From the IMG/VR virus record IMGVR_UViG_3300044608_002262, positions 1 to 64,000 of that record: 64,000 bases of DNA; one strand, given 5' to 3'. The translations under genes were made by a program, and so were the position numbers. The stretch is from a virus. The stretch's first letter is position 1. Each line of letters begins with the position of its first letter. The notes beneath the pieces were generated by a model. That model was given only the letters and a program-made list of their open reading frames with translations, had not been told where the DNA came from and did not search any database. Shown piece after piece: positions 7,078 through 14,287 of the stretch.

Positions 7078-7113
7078 CTTTTGCAAAAAAGCGACCGCGC
7101 GAGAATCCGCGCG
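7078..7113 (-). terminator. Terminator-like element with TTTTTTGCAAAAG tail
   Basis: The minus strand has CGCGCG, a 6-nt loop and CGCGCG, then GTCGCTTTTTTGCAAAAG. The stem is short but all GC, and the tail matches the other copies. No gene is seen in the ~130 nt upstream, so it may back up the terminator at 7243-7280 or end a small RNA. Confidence 0.5.
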
Positions 7114-7138
7114 AAGATCAATCACGGGCGGGAAAATC

Positions 7139-7173
7139 AAATCCAGCGCGCGCGCGTTTGCGCGCGCTCGGAT
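7139..7173. repeat. GCGCGC hairpin with AT flanks
   Basis: AGCGCGCG/CGCGCGCT with a 6-nt loop is extended by AAATCC/GGATTT. T-rich sequence follows on the plus strand and ATTTGATTTT on the minus strand, so it could act as a bidirectional terminator. Confidence 0.5.
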
Positions 7174-7242
7174 TTTCTTTCCTCGCTCATTAGGTAGGAA
7201 TTACGTCATCTGATAGCGTCATATCAAATCGGCCAGCAAGGC

Positions 7243-7280
7243 AAAAAAAGAGCGCGCGCGGAGTTTCCTCCGCGCGCGCT
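7243..7280 (-). terminator. Strong terminator of the Arg/Ala-rich gene
   Basis: A 13-bp stem AGCGCGCGCGGAG/CTCCGCGCGCGCT with a 4-nt loop is followed on the minus strand by CTTTTTTTGC. It lies 20 nt beyond the stop at 7300 and supports that gene being real and leftward. Confidence 0.88.
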
Positions 7281-7299
7281 GTGCTCGCGCCGCGCGCTG

Positions 7300-8103
7300 T
7301 CAATCGCGCGCCAAGCGGCGCGCCTCCGGCGTCAATGGCGCGAGGCCAAGGCGCGCGCGCGTTGCGTCATGCGCGCGCATCATGCGGAACCATGCGCTTT
7401 CCGTTTCCGGCGCGTGACCGCCTCGCCGTCCCTCGCGCGAGACTCCGCGCGCGATGGCAAAGGCGAATGGCTCGCCTTTCAATCGCGCGAGCGCGCAACG
7501 CGCGGCGCGCCGGATGATGCGCGCATCACGCGCGAATTCGCGGCGCGCCTTGTTCTCCGCGCGGGTTTTCTTTCCTACCATGCGCGCGATGGCCTCGCGG
7601 TCTTTGTCATAAGCGGCGCGCGCACGCTCGCGGAGTTCCAACGCGCGGAGGATGACCGCGCGGCGCGTTTCCGACAATAGGCGCGCGCTGTGCTCGAACT
7701 CCTCCGCATCCGGCGTGACTATCTCCGCCGGAAGCGAAAGAAGCGCGCTGTCATCTTGCTTGGCAGTGTCCATCTTGGAAAAGAGAACATTGCTTTCTGC
7801 ATAGCCAGCGCGAGTCATAGCGGCGCGCGGCGCGCCTTGCGACCATGCACCGAGCGCGCCACTGGTGAATTCCTCCGCGAATTCCGCGAGGAAAAGCGGC
7901 CCGAATTCGCGCGGCCCTCCCGATTGTTTTTCCTGCGCGGCGCGCGCGGCGCGCCATGCGTGACGGCGAAGCGCGCGGAGAACGCGCGCCATGCGCGCCG
8001 GATTGATACGCGCGCGGCGCGCCGCGCGGGTTGCGTTGCTCAATTCATCTTGAGCGGATCCGCCGATAGTGGCGGGTTGCGTTGTGCTGGTGCTGTCTTG
8101 CAT
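7300..8103 (-). CDS. Arg/Ala-rich hypothetical protein, 267 aa
   Basis: A basic, helical protein (INPARMARVLRALRRHAWRAARAAQ; later ETRRAVILRALELRERARAAYDKDREAIARM; ENKARREFARDARIIRRAARCALARL). The start at 8103 follows the divergent regulatory region, and a strong terminator lies just past the stop. Codon choice is extreme: Arg is nearly always CGC and Ala GCG, creating long GCGCGC runs that also continue into noncoding DNA. No family was recognised. The coiled, basic nature would suit nucleic-acid binding, but this is inference. Confidence 0.65.
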   Translation of the reverse strand: MQDSTSTTQPATIGGSAQDELSNATRAARRARINPARMARVLRALRRHAWRAARAAQEKQSGGPREFGPLFLAEFAEEFTSGALGAWSQGAPRAAMTRAGYAESNVLFSKMDTAKQDDSALLSLPAEIVTPDAEEFEHSARLLSETRRAVILRALELRERARAAYDKDREAIARMVGKKTRAENKARREFARDARIIRRAARCALARLKGEPFAFAIARGVSREGRRGGHAPETESAWFRMMRAHDATRARLGLAPLTPEARRLARD

Positions 8104-8316
8104 AGCGACTATGACAATACGCCAAAGCGTAGCCAAGCGCAACCGGAAACGCGCGAGCGGGATGGGCAAAAACCCTCCGCGCGCGCGGCGCGCGGAACAG
8201 GGATAAAACTACTTATTCATAAGTATTTTTGCGCGGAATTCACCGACCATGGAAAAAATTGTCCGACCATGAGGTGAATTGGAGAAGTTGGCGGGTTGAC
8301 ACCGACGAAGAATCGT
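8104..8316. promoter_or_regulatory. Divergent regulatory region
   Basis: This region lies between the leftward Arg/Ala-rich gene and the rightward structural genes. It contains a perfect 16-bp palindrome TACTTATTCATAAGTA (8210-8225), an 8-bp inverted repeat AATTCACC/GGTGAATT (8237-8244, 8273-8280), a direct repeat CCGACCATG at 8243 and 8263 (20-bp period, two helical turns), and a TTGACA box at 8296. It is a good candidate for a repressor-controlled divergent promoter. Confidence 0.65.
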
Positions 8317-9336
8317 ATGGCAGCCAAAGCCAAGGGCGGGACGAACGAGTGGGGGCAGATCGCACGCGCGGCGAGTGAACACGCGCACAAATCGGTCATT
8401 GCCGACTATAAAGCGCAGGTGGAGCGGTATCAAAAGACCGTGATCGAGTTGGAAGACCAGCTTGGCGTCACCAAGGCACTGAGATCCGCGCCGACCAACA
8501 AGGTGCTGGAGGCTCGCAAGACGGCCAAGAGCGAAGCGGTGGCCGTGGCGGTGGCCTCGGATTGGCACGTCGAGGAATCGGTGGAACCGGCCTCGGTCAA
8601 CGGGCTTAACGAATACAATCTTGCCGTGGCCGACCAACGCATCGCCAAGTTTTTCCATTCGGTCGTGCGGTTGACAGACATTCAGCGCAACGGCGCGGAG
8701 ATCGACACGTGTGTTCTCTTCCTCGGCGGTGATTTGATGAGCGGCTACATCCACGAAGAGTTGATGGAGACGAACGCGCTGAGTCCGACTGAGACAATTC
8801 TTTGGTTGCAGGAGCGGATCGTGGCCGGGATCGGGCTATTGCAGCGTCACTTCAAGCGCATCTTGGTTCCGTGCAGCTTCGGCAATCACGGACGGACGAC
8901 GAAAAAGCCGCGCCATGCCACGGGCTATCGCAATTCCTACGAGTGGTTACTTTATCGTGTGTTGTCGCAGCGGGATTTTGGCGGGGCGGTCGAGTTTCAA
9001 GTGGCCGACTCGTATTTCAATTTTGTGAAGCTCTATGACAAGGTGATCCGGTTTCACCACGGCGATAATATCCGCTATCAGGGCGGGGTGGGTGGCCTGA
9101 CCATTCCGGTCGAGAAGGCCATTGCCAACTGGAACCGTGCTACGCCTGCCGACCTTGATGTGTTTGGGCATTGGCATCAGCAGCAGCAGAACCCCAAGTG
9201 GTGCAGCAACGGGTCGTTGATCGGCTACAACGCCTATGCTTTGTCGATCAAGGCGCAGTTTGAGCCGCCGCAGCAGACCTATTTCCTGTTCGATCACAAG
9301 AGAGGCCGCACGATTACCGCCCCGATCATTCTATGA
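8317..9336 (+). CDS. Calcineurin-like metallophosphoesterase
   Basis: A 339-aa protein with the full metallophosphoesterase motif series: SDWH (81-84), GGDL (137-140), GNHG (189-192), HHGD (247-250) and GHWH (284-287). These ligate two metals in the family, which includes Mre11/SbcD-type nucleases and phosphodiesterases. Residues 1-75 form a helical N-terminal extension. ATG at 8317 is preferred over the TTG at 8296, which belongs to a recurring TTGACA box. Phages carry such enzymes for DNA processing or nucleotide signalling; the substrate here is unknown. The next gene overlaps by ATGA. Confidence 0.85.
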   Translation: MAAKAKGGTNEWGQIARAASEHAHKSVIADYKAQVERYQKTVIELEDQLGVTKALRSAPTNKVLEARKTAKSEAVAVAVASDWHVEESVEPASVNGLNEYNLAVADQRIAKFFHSVVRLTDIQRNGAEIDTCVLFLGGDLMSGYIHEELMETNALSPTETILWLQERIVAGIGLLQRHFKRILVPCSFGNHGRTTKKPRHATGYRNSYEWLLYRVLSQRDFGGAVEFQVADSYFNFVKLYDKVIRFHHGDNIRYQGGVGGLTIPVEKAIANWNRATPADLDVFGHWHQQQQNPKWCSNGSLIGYNAYALSIKAQFEPPQQTYFLFDHKRGRTITAPIIL

Positions 9337-9611
9337 ACTGGAAAAACGAAGTGAACAGGATCAACAAGGCGGCATTTTCTTGGCCGAAAGGCTGGAGCAC
9401 ACGGGAAGAGATCGCGGAGCAACTGGAATGCTCGCCGGATCGGGTGCGTGAAGTGCTCGCGCCGGGGATCAAGACCGGCGACATCGAGGTGAAGGATTTT
9501 CAGGTGTGGGAAGACGGGCGGAAGATCCGCAAGACCGGCTACCGCAAGGTCATGGCCGAGGCGGACAAGCCGAGCAAGGCGGCGAAGCCGAAGCCGAAAC
9601 GCCGGAAATGA
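9333..9611 (+). CDS. Small winged-helix/HTH-like protein, 92 aa
   Basis: The segment WSTREEIAEQLECSPDRVREVLAPGIKTGDIEVKDFQVW is a plausible helix-turn-helix followed by a beta wing. The C terminus is a Lys/Pro/Ala-rich tail. It overlaps the phosphoesterase stop by ATGA and the next start by 4 nt. A DNA-binding accessory role is likely; the target is unknown. Confidence 0.6.
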   Translation: MNWKNEVNRINKAAFSWPKGWSTREEIAEQLECSPDRVREVLAPGIKTGDIEVKDFQVWEDGRKIRKTGYRKVMAEADKPSKAAKPKPKRRK

Positions 9612-9877
9612 GCGCGATCATCGGTTGCCTTTTGGTTTTGCTGGCCTTGCTGGGCCTGACGGCGCAGGTGGCCTATTGTTGCGGAGAGAAGCAAGGCACG
9701 AAAGACGAACGGGCGCGGGCTGACCATCGCGTGCGCGGCGTGCTCTCGCGCGATAAGAAGAAAAAGACACCCGCAGACACCCGCAACACCCGCAAAAAGA
9801 AGCCAAAATCGTCGAAAACGACGATCAAGGTGGGTGAGGTCGAGGTTCCGGCCTTGGTGGTGAAAGCCAAGGGCTAA
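9608..9877 (+). CDS. Membrane-anchored basic protein, 89 aa
   Basis: One N-terminal membrane segment (IIGCLLVLLALLGLTAQVAYCC) is followed by a Lys/Arg-rich cytoplasmic-type region (DKKKKTPADTRNTRKKKPK) and a short beta end. The start at 9608 overlaps the HTH gene. Its stop overlaps the convergent 74-aa gene by 4 nt. No family recognised. Confidence 0.6.
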   Translation: MSAIIGCLLVLLALLGLTAQVAYCCGEKQGTKDERARADHRVRGVLSRDKKKKTPADTRNTRKKKPKSSKTTIKVGEVEVPALVVKAKG

Positions 9878-10098
9878 TCCCGCCCGTCGAGCCATTCCTG
9901 AATGGCGAGGGTGGTTTCGCCGTTGGGGTTTTTGCGGCGGTGGATCCATTCGGAGATGCGGATGATGCCCGTTTTGACATCGCGGGGGCAGACGATCCGA
10001 GCGAGGAGGGTTTGCCTGCCGCGCGCGGCGGCGAGGTAGCGGGCCAACCGGCGCATGAGCGCGTCGGTGCGCGGGGTTGGTTTGCTGCTTTTGCCCAT
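9874..10098 (-). CDS. Small Cro-like HTH regulator, 74 aa
   Basis: A 74-aa protein with LARYLAAARGRQTLLARIVCPRDVKTGIIRISEWIHRRKNPNGETTLAIQEWL. The helix layout, the RISEW recognition-like turn and the NPxGExTLxxQEWL ending resemble compact Cro/XRE-type phage regulators. The start at 10098 sits 30 nt from a TTGACA that forms half of the palindrome at 10129-10141. It is the only minus-strand gene inside the rightward late region, so it probably regulates itself and the divergent 10157 gene. Confidence 0.65.
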   Translation of the reverse strand: MGKSSKPTPRTDALMRRLARYLAAARGRQTLLARIVCPRDVKTGIIRISEWIHRRKNPNGETTLAIQEWLDGRD

Positions 10099-10128
10099 AA
10101 AAAAGAAAGTCTTACTCAAAGGCGTAGC

Positions 10129-10141
10129 TGTCAAGTTGACA
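10129..10141. promoter_or_regulatory. Palindrome of two back-to-back TTGACA boxes
   Basis: TGTCAAGTTGACA places a TTGACA hexamer on each strand, one facing the HTH gene (10098) and one facing the 10157 gene. This could be two overlapping -35 elements or a repressor half-site pair. Confidence 0.6.
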
Positions 10142-10156
10142 CGGGCGGAGGATTTA

Positions 10157-10444
10157 ATGGGTCCGAAAAGATTTATGGGCAAGCCGAAGCGATTCGGTTG
10201 GCGTTCCCCACAGAAAGCAACAACGACGGCCCAGCCGAAGCCCCGGAGCTACGGGTGGAGAGCACCAGCCGCATCGCGGCAAAGGATGATCGAGGAGGAG
10301 TTGCCGCGCCAGAGCCGGGACGGGAAATACCTGTTGGCTCCTTGTCTGGTGCTGTGGGCGGCGGTGTGGGGAACGCGCGCGGCGTTTCACTCGGCGATGG
10401 AGCATTTGCCCTTTGCCCGCAGTCACGATTTTCAGGGGGTCTAA
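10157..10444 (+). CDS. Basic hypothetical protein, 95 aa
   Basis: The N-terminal half repeats a FGWRSP/YGWRAP motif (KRFGWRSPQ and RSYGWRAPA). The second half has a hydrophobic stretch LLAPCLVLWAAVWGTRAAF that could be membrane-associated. ATG at 10157 is preceded by GGAGGA at good spacing and by a TTGACA box. Function unknown. Confidence 0.55.
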   Translation: MGPKRFMGKPKRFGWRSPQKATTTAQPKPRSYGWRAPAASRQRMIEEELPRQSRDGKYLLAPCLVLWAAVWGTRAAFHSAMEHLPFARSHDFQGV

Positions 10445-10446
10445 CT

Positions 10447-11049
10447 ATGTTCAATCTCAAGTTTATCTACGACGAAATGTATGGGCTGAAGCCGCGTCGC
10501 GTGGCCGAGGTCGGGGTGAATGAGCCAGACAAGTGTTCGCTCTTGCCGTTTATTAACGCGGGCATTCCGGCCCTACTGGTCGAACCGCTGCCGTGGTGCT
10601 GTCAGAATTTGCGGGCGGCTTTCGAGGGCAAGCCGGTGGAAGTGATCGAAGGCGTGGCAGGCGACAAAGAGGGAAGCGTCTTATTGTATGATCGGGGCGA
10701 GGGAAGCTGGATCGACGATGTGCCGCAGGGGGCGGCCCCGGACGAGACGCATTCCGGGATGAATCGGCAAACGATGGACCCTCGCTTTATCCGCAAGGTG
10801 CAGAGCTACCGCTGGCGGATGATTGATCCCGGCGACATCGACGTGCTTTGTGTCGATACAGAGGGAGCGGAGTGGTTTGTCATTCGAGAAATGACCAGCC
10901 GCCCGTCTTTGGTGCGCTGTGAAATGCACTTCACGCACAGTGGGTGGATCAATCCGCATAACCCGGCGATCCGCCAAAAAATGAAAGATATGGGCTATGT
11001 GGTGATCGGGGAGGACGTGAGCGACATCCTTTGGGCCAAGGTAAATTGA
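10447..11049 (+). CDS. FkbM-family methyltransferase-like protein
   Basis: A 200-aa protein with the SAM-binding pattern of FkbM methyltransferases: VAEVGVNEPD (motif I region), LLVEPLPW, and IDVLCVDTEGAEWFVI, the characteristic DTEGxE motif. Family members O-methylate sugars or other small acceptors. The start at 10447 follows the previous stop by 2 nt. With the two glycosyltransferases at 13208 and 14284 it suggests glycan decoration of the virion or of host surface sugars. Confidence 0.75.
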   Translation: MFNLKFIYDEMYGLKPRRVAEVGVNEPDKCSLLPFINAGIPALLVEPLPWCCQNLRAAFEGKPVEVIEGVAGDKEGSVLLYDRGEGSWIDDVPQGAAPDETHSGMNRQTMDPRFIRKVQSYRWRMIDPGDIDVLCVDTEGAEWFVIREMTSRPSLVRCEMHFTHSGWINPHNPAIRQKMKDMGYVVIGEDVSDILWAKVN

Positions 11050-11051
11050 AT

Positions 11052-11240
11052 ATGAAACCGTATGAAAAAGAGATTCAGGACATCATCGCCGCGTTCGACG
11101 ATTTACGCGCCATGGCTGATCAAGACCCCAAACTTGCCGTGGCCGTAAAAAAAGCGGAGGGCGCGCTTTCGATCATGCTCACTTTGGCTGCGACGGCTCT
11201 GGAGGCGATGGGGGAACGCGGCATTTCCCATCCTAATTGA
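11052..11240 (+). CDS. Small helical protein, 62 aa
   Basis: Starts MKPYEKEIQDIIAAFDDLRAMA and continues as one or two amphipathic helices. ATG at 11052 is 2 nt past the previous stop. Its TGA stop forms part of the TTGACA box of the next gene. Family unknown. Confidence 0.55.
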   Translation: MKPYEKEIQDIIAAFDDLRAMADQDPKLAVAVKKAEGALSIMLTLAATALEAMGERGISHPN

Positions 11241-11256
11241 CAGGTAGGAGCGAGTT

Positions 11257-11502
11257 ATGGCGACGACCGATTGGCAGGAGATTTACAGCACCTACTCCAC
11301 GGCGGAGTTGCAGGAGGAGATCGTGGGGCTGAAGAAGCTGGCGGTCCCGCTGATGTCGCAGCAGGTGGGATCGAAGTCCTACACCAAGGATCTGCGCGAG
11401 ATCCGCGACCGGCTTCAGGCGGCGACGAGGATGCTGTATCAGGCCAGCGGATCGTCCAACGACAACACGGCGGTTCCCGATTTTTCGGCGGTGAGGTTCT
11501 AA
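11257..11502 (+). CDS. gpW-like head-tail joining protein candidate, 81 aa
   Basis: A short helical protein (TAELQEEIVGLKKLAVPLM, then LREIRDRLQAATRMLYQA) located directly upstream of the portal gene, the position of gpW (head completion) in lambda-like phages, which is of similar length. The start at 11257 has a TTGACA box 14 nt upstream and a GGAG-like element. The assignment relies on size and place more than on sequence. Confidence 0.5.
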   Translation: MATTDWQEIYSTYSTAELQEEIVGLKKLAVPLMSQQVGSKSYTKDLREIRDRLQAATRMLYQASGSSNDNTAVPDFSAVRF

Positions 11503-11505
11503 AGT

Positions 11506-13251
11506 ATGGCCGAGAACTCCAAAGTTACGTGGATGGACCGGGCGATTGCTTCGGTGGCCCCGCGTTATGCCATGTCGAGGGTGATGGGTCGCTCGATTCT
11601 CAAGGAATTCGAGAGCGGCGAAGAGGTGCGGACGCAGCGGGGCGACAGCGGCGGGAAGAGTCGCCATGCGTCGAGCGAAACGAGTCGCCGGAACCGGGAT
11701 CGGCTCAAGCAAATTTGGGAAGCACGCGACATGGAGGAGCGTTACTGCTTCGTGCGCGGGATTTTAGAAAAACTGACGCAATACGTTTGCGGGGCGATCA
11801 CTTATCAGGCTCGCACGGGCGACAGCGAGTTTGACGAACAATACCAGAACTACTTTCACGATTGGTGCAACAGGGCGGATGTGACGGGTCGCTTCCGTTT
11901 CTCCGAGTTGGTGCAGCTTGGTTTCCGCGCCACGGTGCGGGACGGCGAACATGGCTGGCTCATCCTGCCGGTGGATGGCGAACTGCGTTTGCAGTCGATC
12001 GAGGGCGACCGGATCGGCGGCGACGAGCCGAGAGGGAGCGTCGATGAATACAATATCAACGGCATCGTGATCGACGATTTGGGGCGGGTTCAGCGATACG
12101 AAATCTACAAGCGCACCCGGATGGCGCAATACATCAAGGAACTGGATGCCACGCCAGACCAGTTTATTCACCTTTACCGCCCGACACGGGTGGATCAATA
12201 CCACGGATTAAGCTGGCTGAGTCCGGCCCTGCCGCACGCGCGCGACATCCACGAACTTTTCGGCTTCGAAAAAATCGCCATGAAGTTTGCGGCGGCATTT
12301 GCCGGTTTTATACGCAGGCCCGATGGTTTGAAGAACGCGGGGATGGATTGGATGACGCGCAAGCCGGGATCAGAGTCCGGGCCGGGTTCTTTCAATGTTC
12401 AGCCGGGGCTGATCAAGAGGCTCCAAGAGGGCGAAGAGATCACTTTCCCCGGCAGCACGGGCCGACCCTCCGGCAACCTGATGCAGTTTGTCGAACTTCT
12501 CATCCGCGAAATCGCCTTGGGCATGAACCTGCCTTACGGCTTTGTCTATAACATGGGCCTGCTGGGGGGCGTGACCGCGAGAATCGAAGTGATGCAGGCC
12601 ATGCGGAGCATCGCGCAGATGCAGCAGATGTTGGTGGATCGGGTGCTGAACCGAGTGAAAGACGCTGTGCTGGACAATGCGATTGCGATGGGCGCGCTGT
12701 CGCCGCATCCGCTCTGGAATTCGGGATCGTGGAATTTCGGTGCGCGACTGACCGGGGATACGGGCAACTACGTGCAAGAGCAGATCATGCTGATGCAGAA
12801 CGGGTTAATCACGCGCGGGAAGGTGATCGAAGAGATGGATGGCTCCTCGCACATGGAAATCGCCCGGACGCGCGCCCGCGAGGTGAAGGAACTTCAGGAA
12901 GTCGGAGCCGAATCCGCCGTGCCGATCGAATTGGTCGTTCCGGCGATGAGCAACGCGACCGCGCTCTTGGCCGCGATCAACAGTCCGCCGGAACCCGCGC
13001 CGGAACCGCCTCCGGGCTATGTCGGCCAAGCCGGTGAGAAAACGGCAGCGCAGGTGATCGAAGTTTTGACGGCCTACGCCGAAGGCAAGCTGGAGCGCGC
13101 CAGCGCGATCCAATCCCTCGTCTGGGTCTATGGCGTGCCTCGCGCCAAAGCCGAAGCCCTTGTGCCGGAACAAAGACCGGAACAACCCAACCAACCAACC
13201 AATACCAATGCCAACACTGCTTCCTCCTCCTCCCCAAATAACAACGGCTAA
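11506..13251 (+). CDS. Portal protein (lambda gpB-like)
   Basis: A 581-aa portal protein. Lambda-type features include the N-terminal RNRDRLKQIWEARDMEERYCFVRGI segment, a middle LVQLGFRATVRDGEHGWLIL and LQSIEGDRIG, the HLYRPTRVDQYHGLSWLSPAL motif, and a clip/wing region with VELLIREIALGMNLPYGFVYN. It forms the dodecameric ring through which DNA enters and leaves the head, and docks terminase. The C-terminal ~100 residues are a Pro/Asn/Ser-rich extension whose last 44 nt overlap the glycosyltransferase gene in another frame. Confidence 0.9.
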   Translation: MAENSKVTWMDRAIASVAPRYAMSRVMGRSILKEFESGEEVRTQRGDSGGKSRHASSETSRRNRDRLKQIWEARDMEERYCFVRGILEKLTQYVCGAITYQARTGDSEFDEQYQNYFHDWCNRADVTGRFRFSELVQLGFRATVRDGEHGWLILPVDGELRLQSIEGDRIGGDEPRGSVDEYNINGIVIDDLGRVQRYEIYKRTRMAQYIKELDATPDQFIHLYRPTRVDQYHGLSWLSPALPHARDIHELFGFEKIAMKFAAAFAGFIRRPDGLKNAGMDWMTRKPGSESGPGSFNVQPGLIKRLQEGEEITFPGSTGRPSGNLMQFVELLIREIALGMNLPYGFVYNMGLLGGVTARIEVMQAMRSIAQMQQMLVDRVLNRVKDAVLDNAIAMGALSPHPLWNSGSWNFGARLTGDTGNYVQEQIMLMQNGLITRGKVIEEMDGSSHMEIARTRAREVKELQEVGAESAVPIELVVPAMSNATALLAAINSPPEPAPEPPPGYVGQAGEKTAAQVIEVLTAYAEGKLERASAIQSLVWVYGVPRAKAEALVPEQRPEQPNQPTNTNANTASSSSPNNNG

Positions 13252-14287
13252 AGCCCCCTCCGGCAGAATTGTCGAGGTGGTGCGTGACTACGCCGGTCAC
13301 GGCATTGAGTTTGCAGGCGGAAACAGCTACGTGGTGGAAGACCCGACGCTGGCCCATCTGATGATGATGGGGGTGGCAGGCAAGATCCGTGACCGTGAGT
13401 TGTTCCAAGGCGAAGCGGGCAAGCGGGTGCTGATAACAAGGAGCGGCGGGTTTGGGGATATTCTTTTTCTGACGCCGCTGATTCGCACGCTTTTGGCGGC
13501 GGGCAACGAAGTGACTGTCTGCTGCCACGACAACTACAGCGATGCTTTGTCCGGTGTGGCCGTGCAATGGAAGCGGTATCCGATGATTTTGGCCGAGGTC
13601 ATGCCCTATGACCGGGAGTTCTGGTTGGAGGGCGTGATCGAGTTTGCCGCCGATCCGTCGAGGCACGCGGTCGATCTGTTTGCCGAAGCGGCGGGGGTGG
13701 AACTGACCGAGGGCAAGGAATTGAGCTACGCGGTGAAGCCGGAAGACACGGCTTGGGCCGAGGAGCATTTTCCCAAGAAAGCCAAGCGGCGGATCGGGGT
13801 GCAGCTCATGGCGTCGAGTCCAGCGCGGACGTATCCGCAAGACCTTATGATCGAGGTGGTGCAGTCTCTCATGCTTCATGCGGATCTTGAGGTGGCGCTG
13901 TTCGGGCCTCCGGGGGCGATTCAATTACAGGAAAACCATCCGCGCGTGCTCAACGTGGCGGCACAGGCGAAGACCTTTGCCCAGAGTGCGGGGGTCTTGG
14001 CGCAGTGCGATGCAGTCCTGGCTCCCGATTCGGCCATCGCGCATCTGGCCGGAGCCTTGAAGCTGCCGACTGTGGCCCTTTACGGATCATTCCCGTGGCA
14101 GGCGCGCACGGCGTATGCTCCGACGATCCGTGCCTTGCAGGTTTCGCTGGCTTGTTCCCCGTGTCACTGGCACGGGCGGGGTTCGGCTTTCCCGCCGCAT
14201 GGCCCGTGCGCGCGCACCGGCAGGTGTGAAGTGCTCGCCCAGATCGAGCCGCAACGGGTGGTGCGGGAAGTGATGAAAGCCTTATGA
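13208..14287 (+). CDS. Glycosyltransferase family 9-like (heptosyltransferase-like)
   Basis: A 359-aa GT-B protein. RVLITRSGGFGDILFLTPLIR (about 73-93) matches the GT9 N-terminal donor/acceptor loop. The C-terminal half has VLAPDSAIAHLAGALKLPTVALYG, the hallmark nucleotide-sugar binding DSxxxHLAGAL motif. GT9 enzymes transfer heptose or related sugars to LPS core. The chosen ATG (13208) overlaps the portal 3' end by 44 nt. Its place between portal and internal-protein genes is unusual and points to sugar modification in virion or host-surface biology. Confidence 0.82.
   Translation: MPTLLPPPPQITTAKAPSGRIVEVVRDYAGHGIEFAGGNSYVVEDPTLAHLMMMGVAGKIRDRELFQGEAGKRVLITRSGGFGDILFLTPLIRTLLAAGNEVTVCCHDNYSDALSGVAVQWKRYPMILAEVMPYDREFWLEGVIEFAADPSRHAVDLFAEAAGVELTEGKELSYAVKPEDTAWAEEHFPKKAKRRIGVQLMASSPARTYPQDLMIEVVQSLMLHADLEVALFGPPGAIQLQENHPRVLNVAAQAKTFAQSAGVLAQCDAVLAPDSAIAHLAGALKLPTVALYGSFPWQARTAYAPTIRALQVSLACSPCHWHGRGSAFPPHGPCARTGRCEVLAQIEPQRVVREVMKAL

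Larger units (their letters stand above)
6816..7299. other. Noncoding stretch with several hairpins
   Basis: No convincing gene lies here. The region holds a 14-bp inverted repeat (6970-7033), a terminator-like element (7078-7113), a GCGCGC hairpin (7139-7173), a palindrome TGATA-N6-TATCA (about 7211-7226) and the terminator of the 7300 gene. The leader of the 255-aa gene must lie within it. From about 7040 rightwards GCGCGC becomes extremely frequent. Confidence 0.6.

Noticed and set aside
7138-7191. A 17-codon frame between two terminators upstream of the 255-aa gene
   Set aside because: No initiation signal, and it is mostly the GCGCGC hairpin itself; a small RNA is as likely, and neither can be supported.
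7690-8277. A plus-strand open frame opposite the Arg/Ala-rich gene
   Set aside because: The minus frame has a strong terminator right after its stop and a divergent regulatory region at its start; the plus frame has neither.
8296-8316. TTG start codon for the metallophosphoesterase gene
   Set aside because: The TTG belongs to the recurrent TTGACA box, and an ATG with proper spacing follows 21 nt later. The same reasoning rejects the upstream TTG codons at 21240 and 55434.
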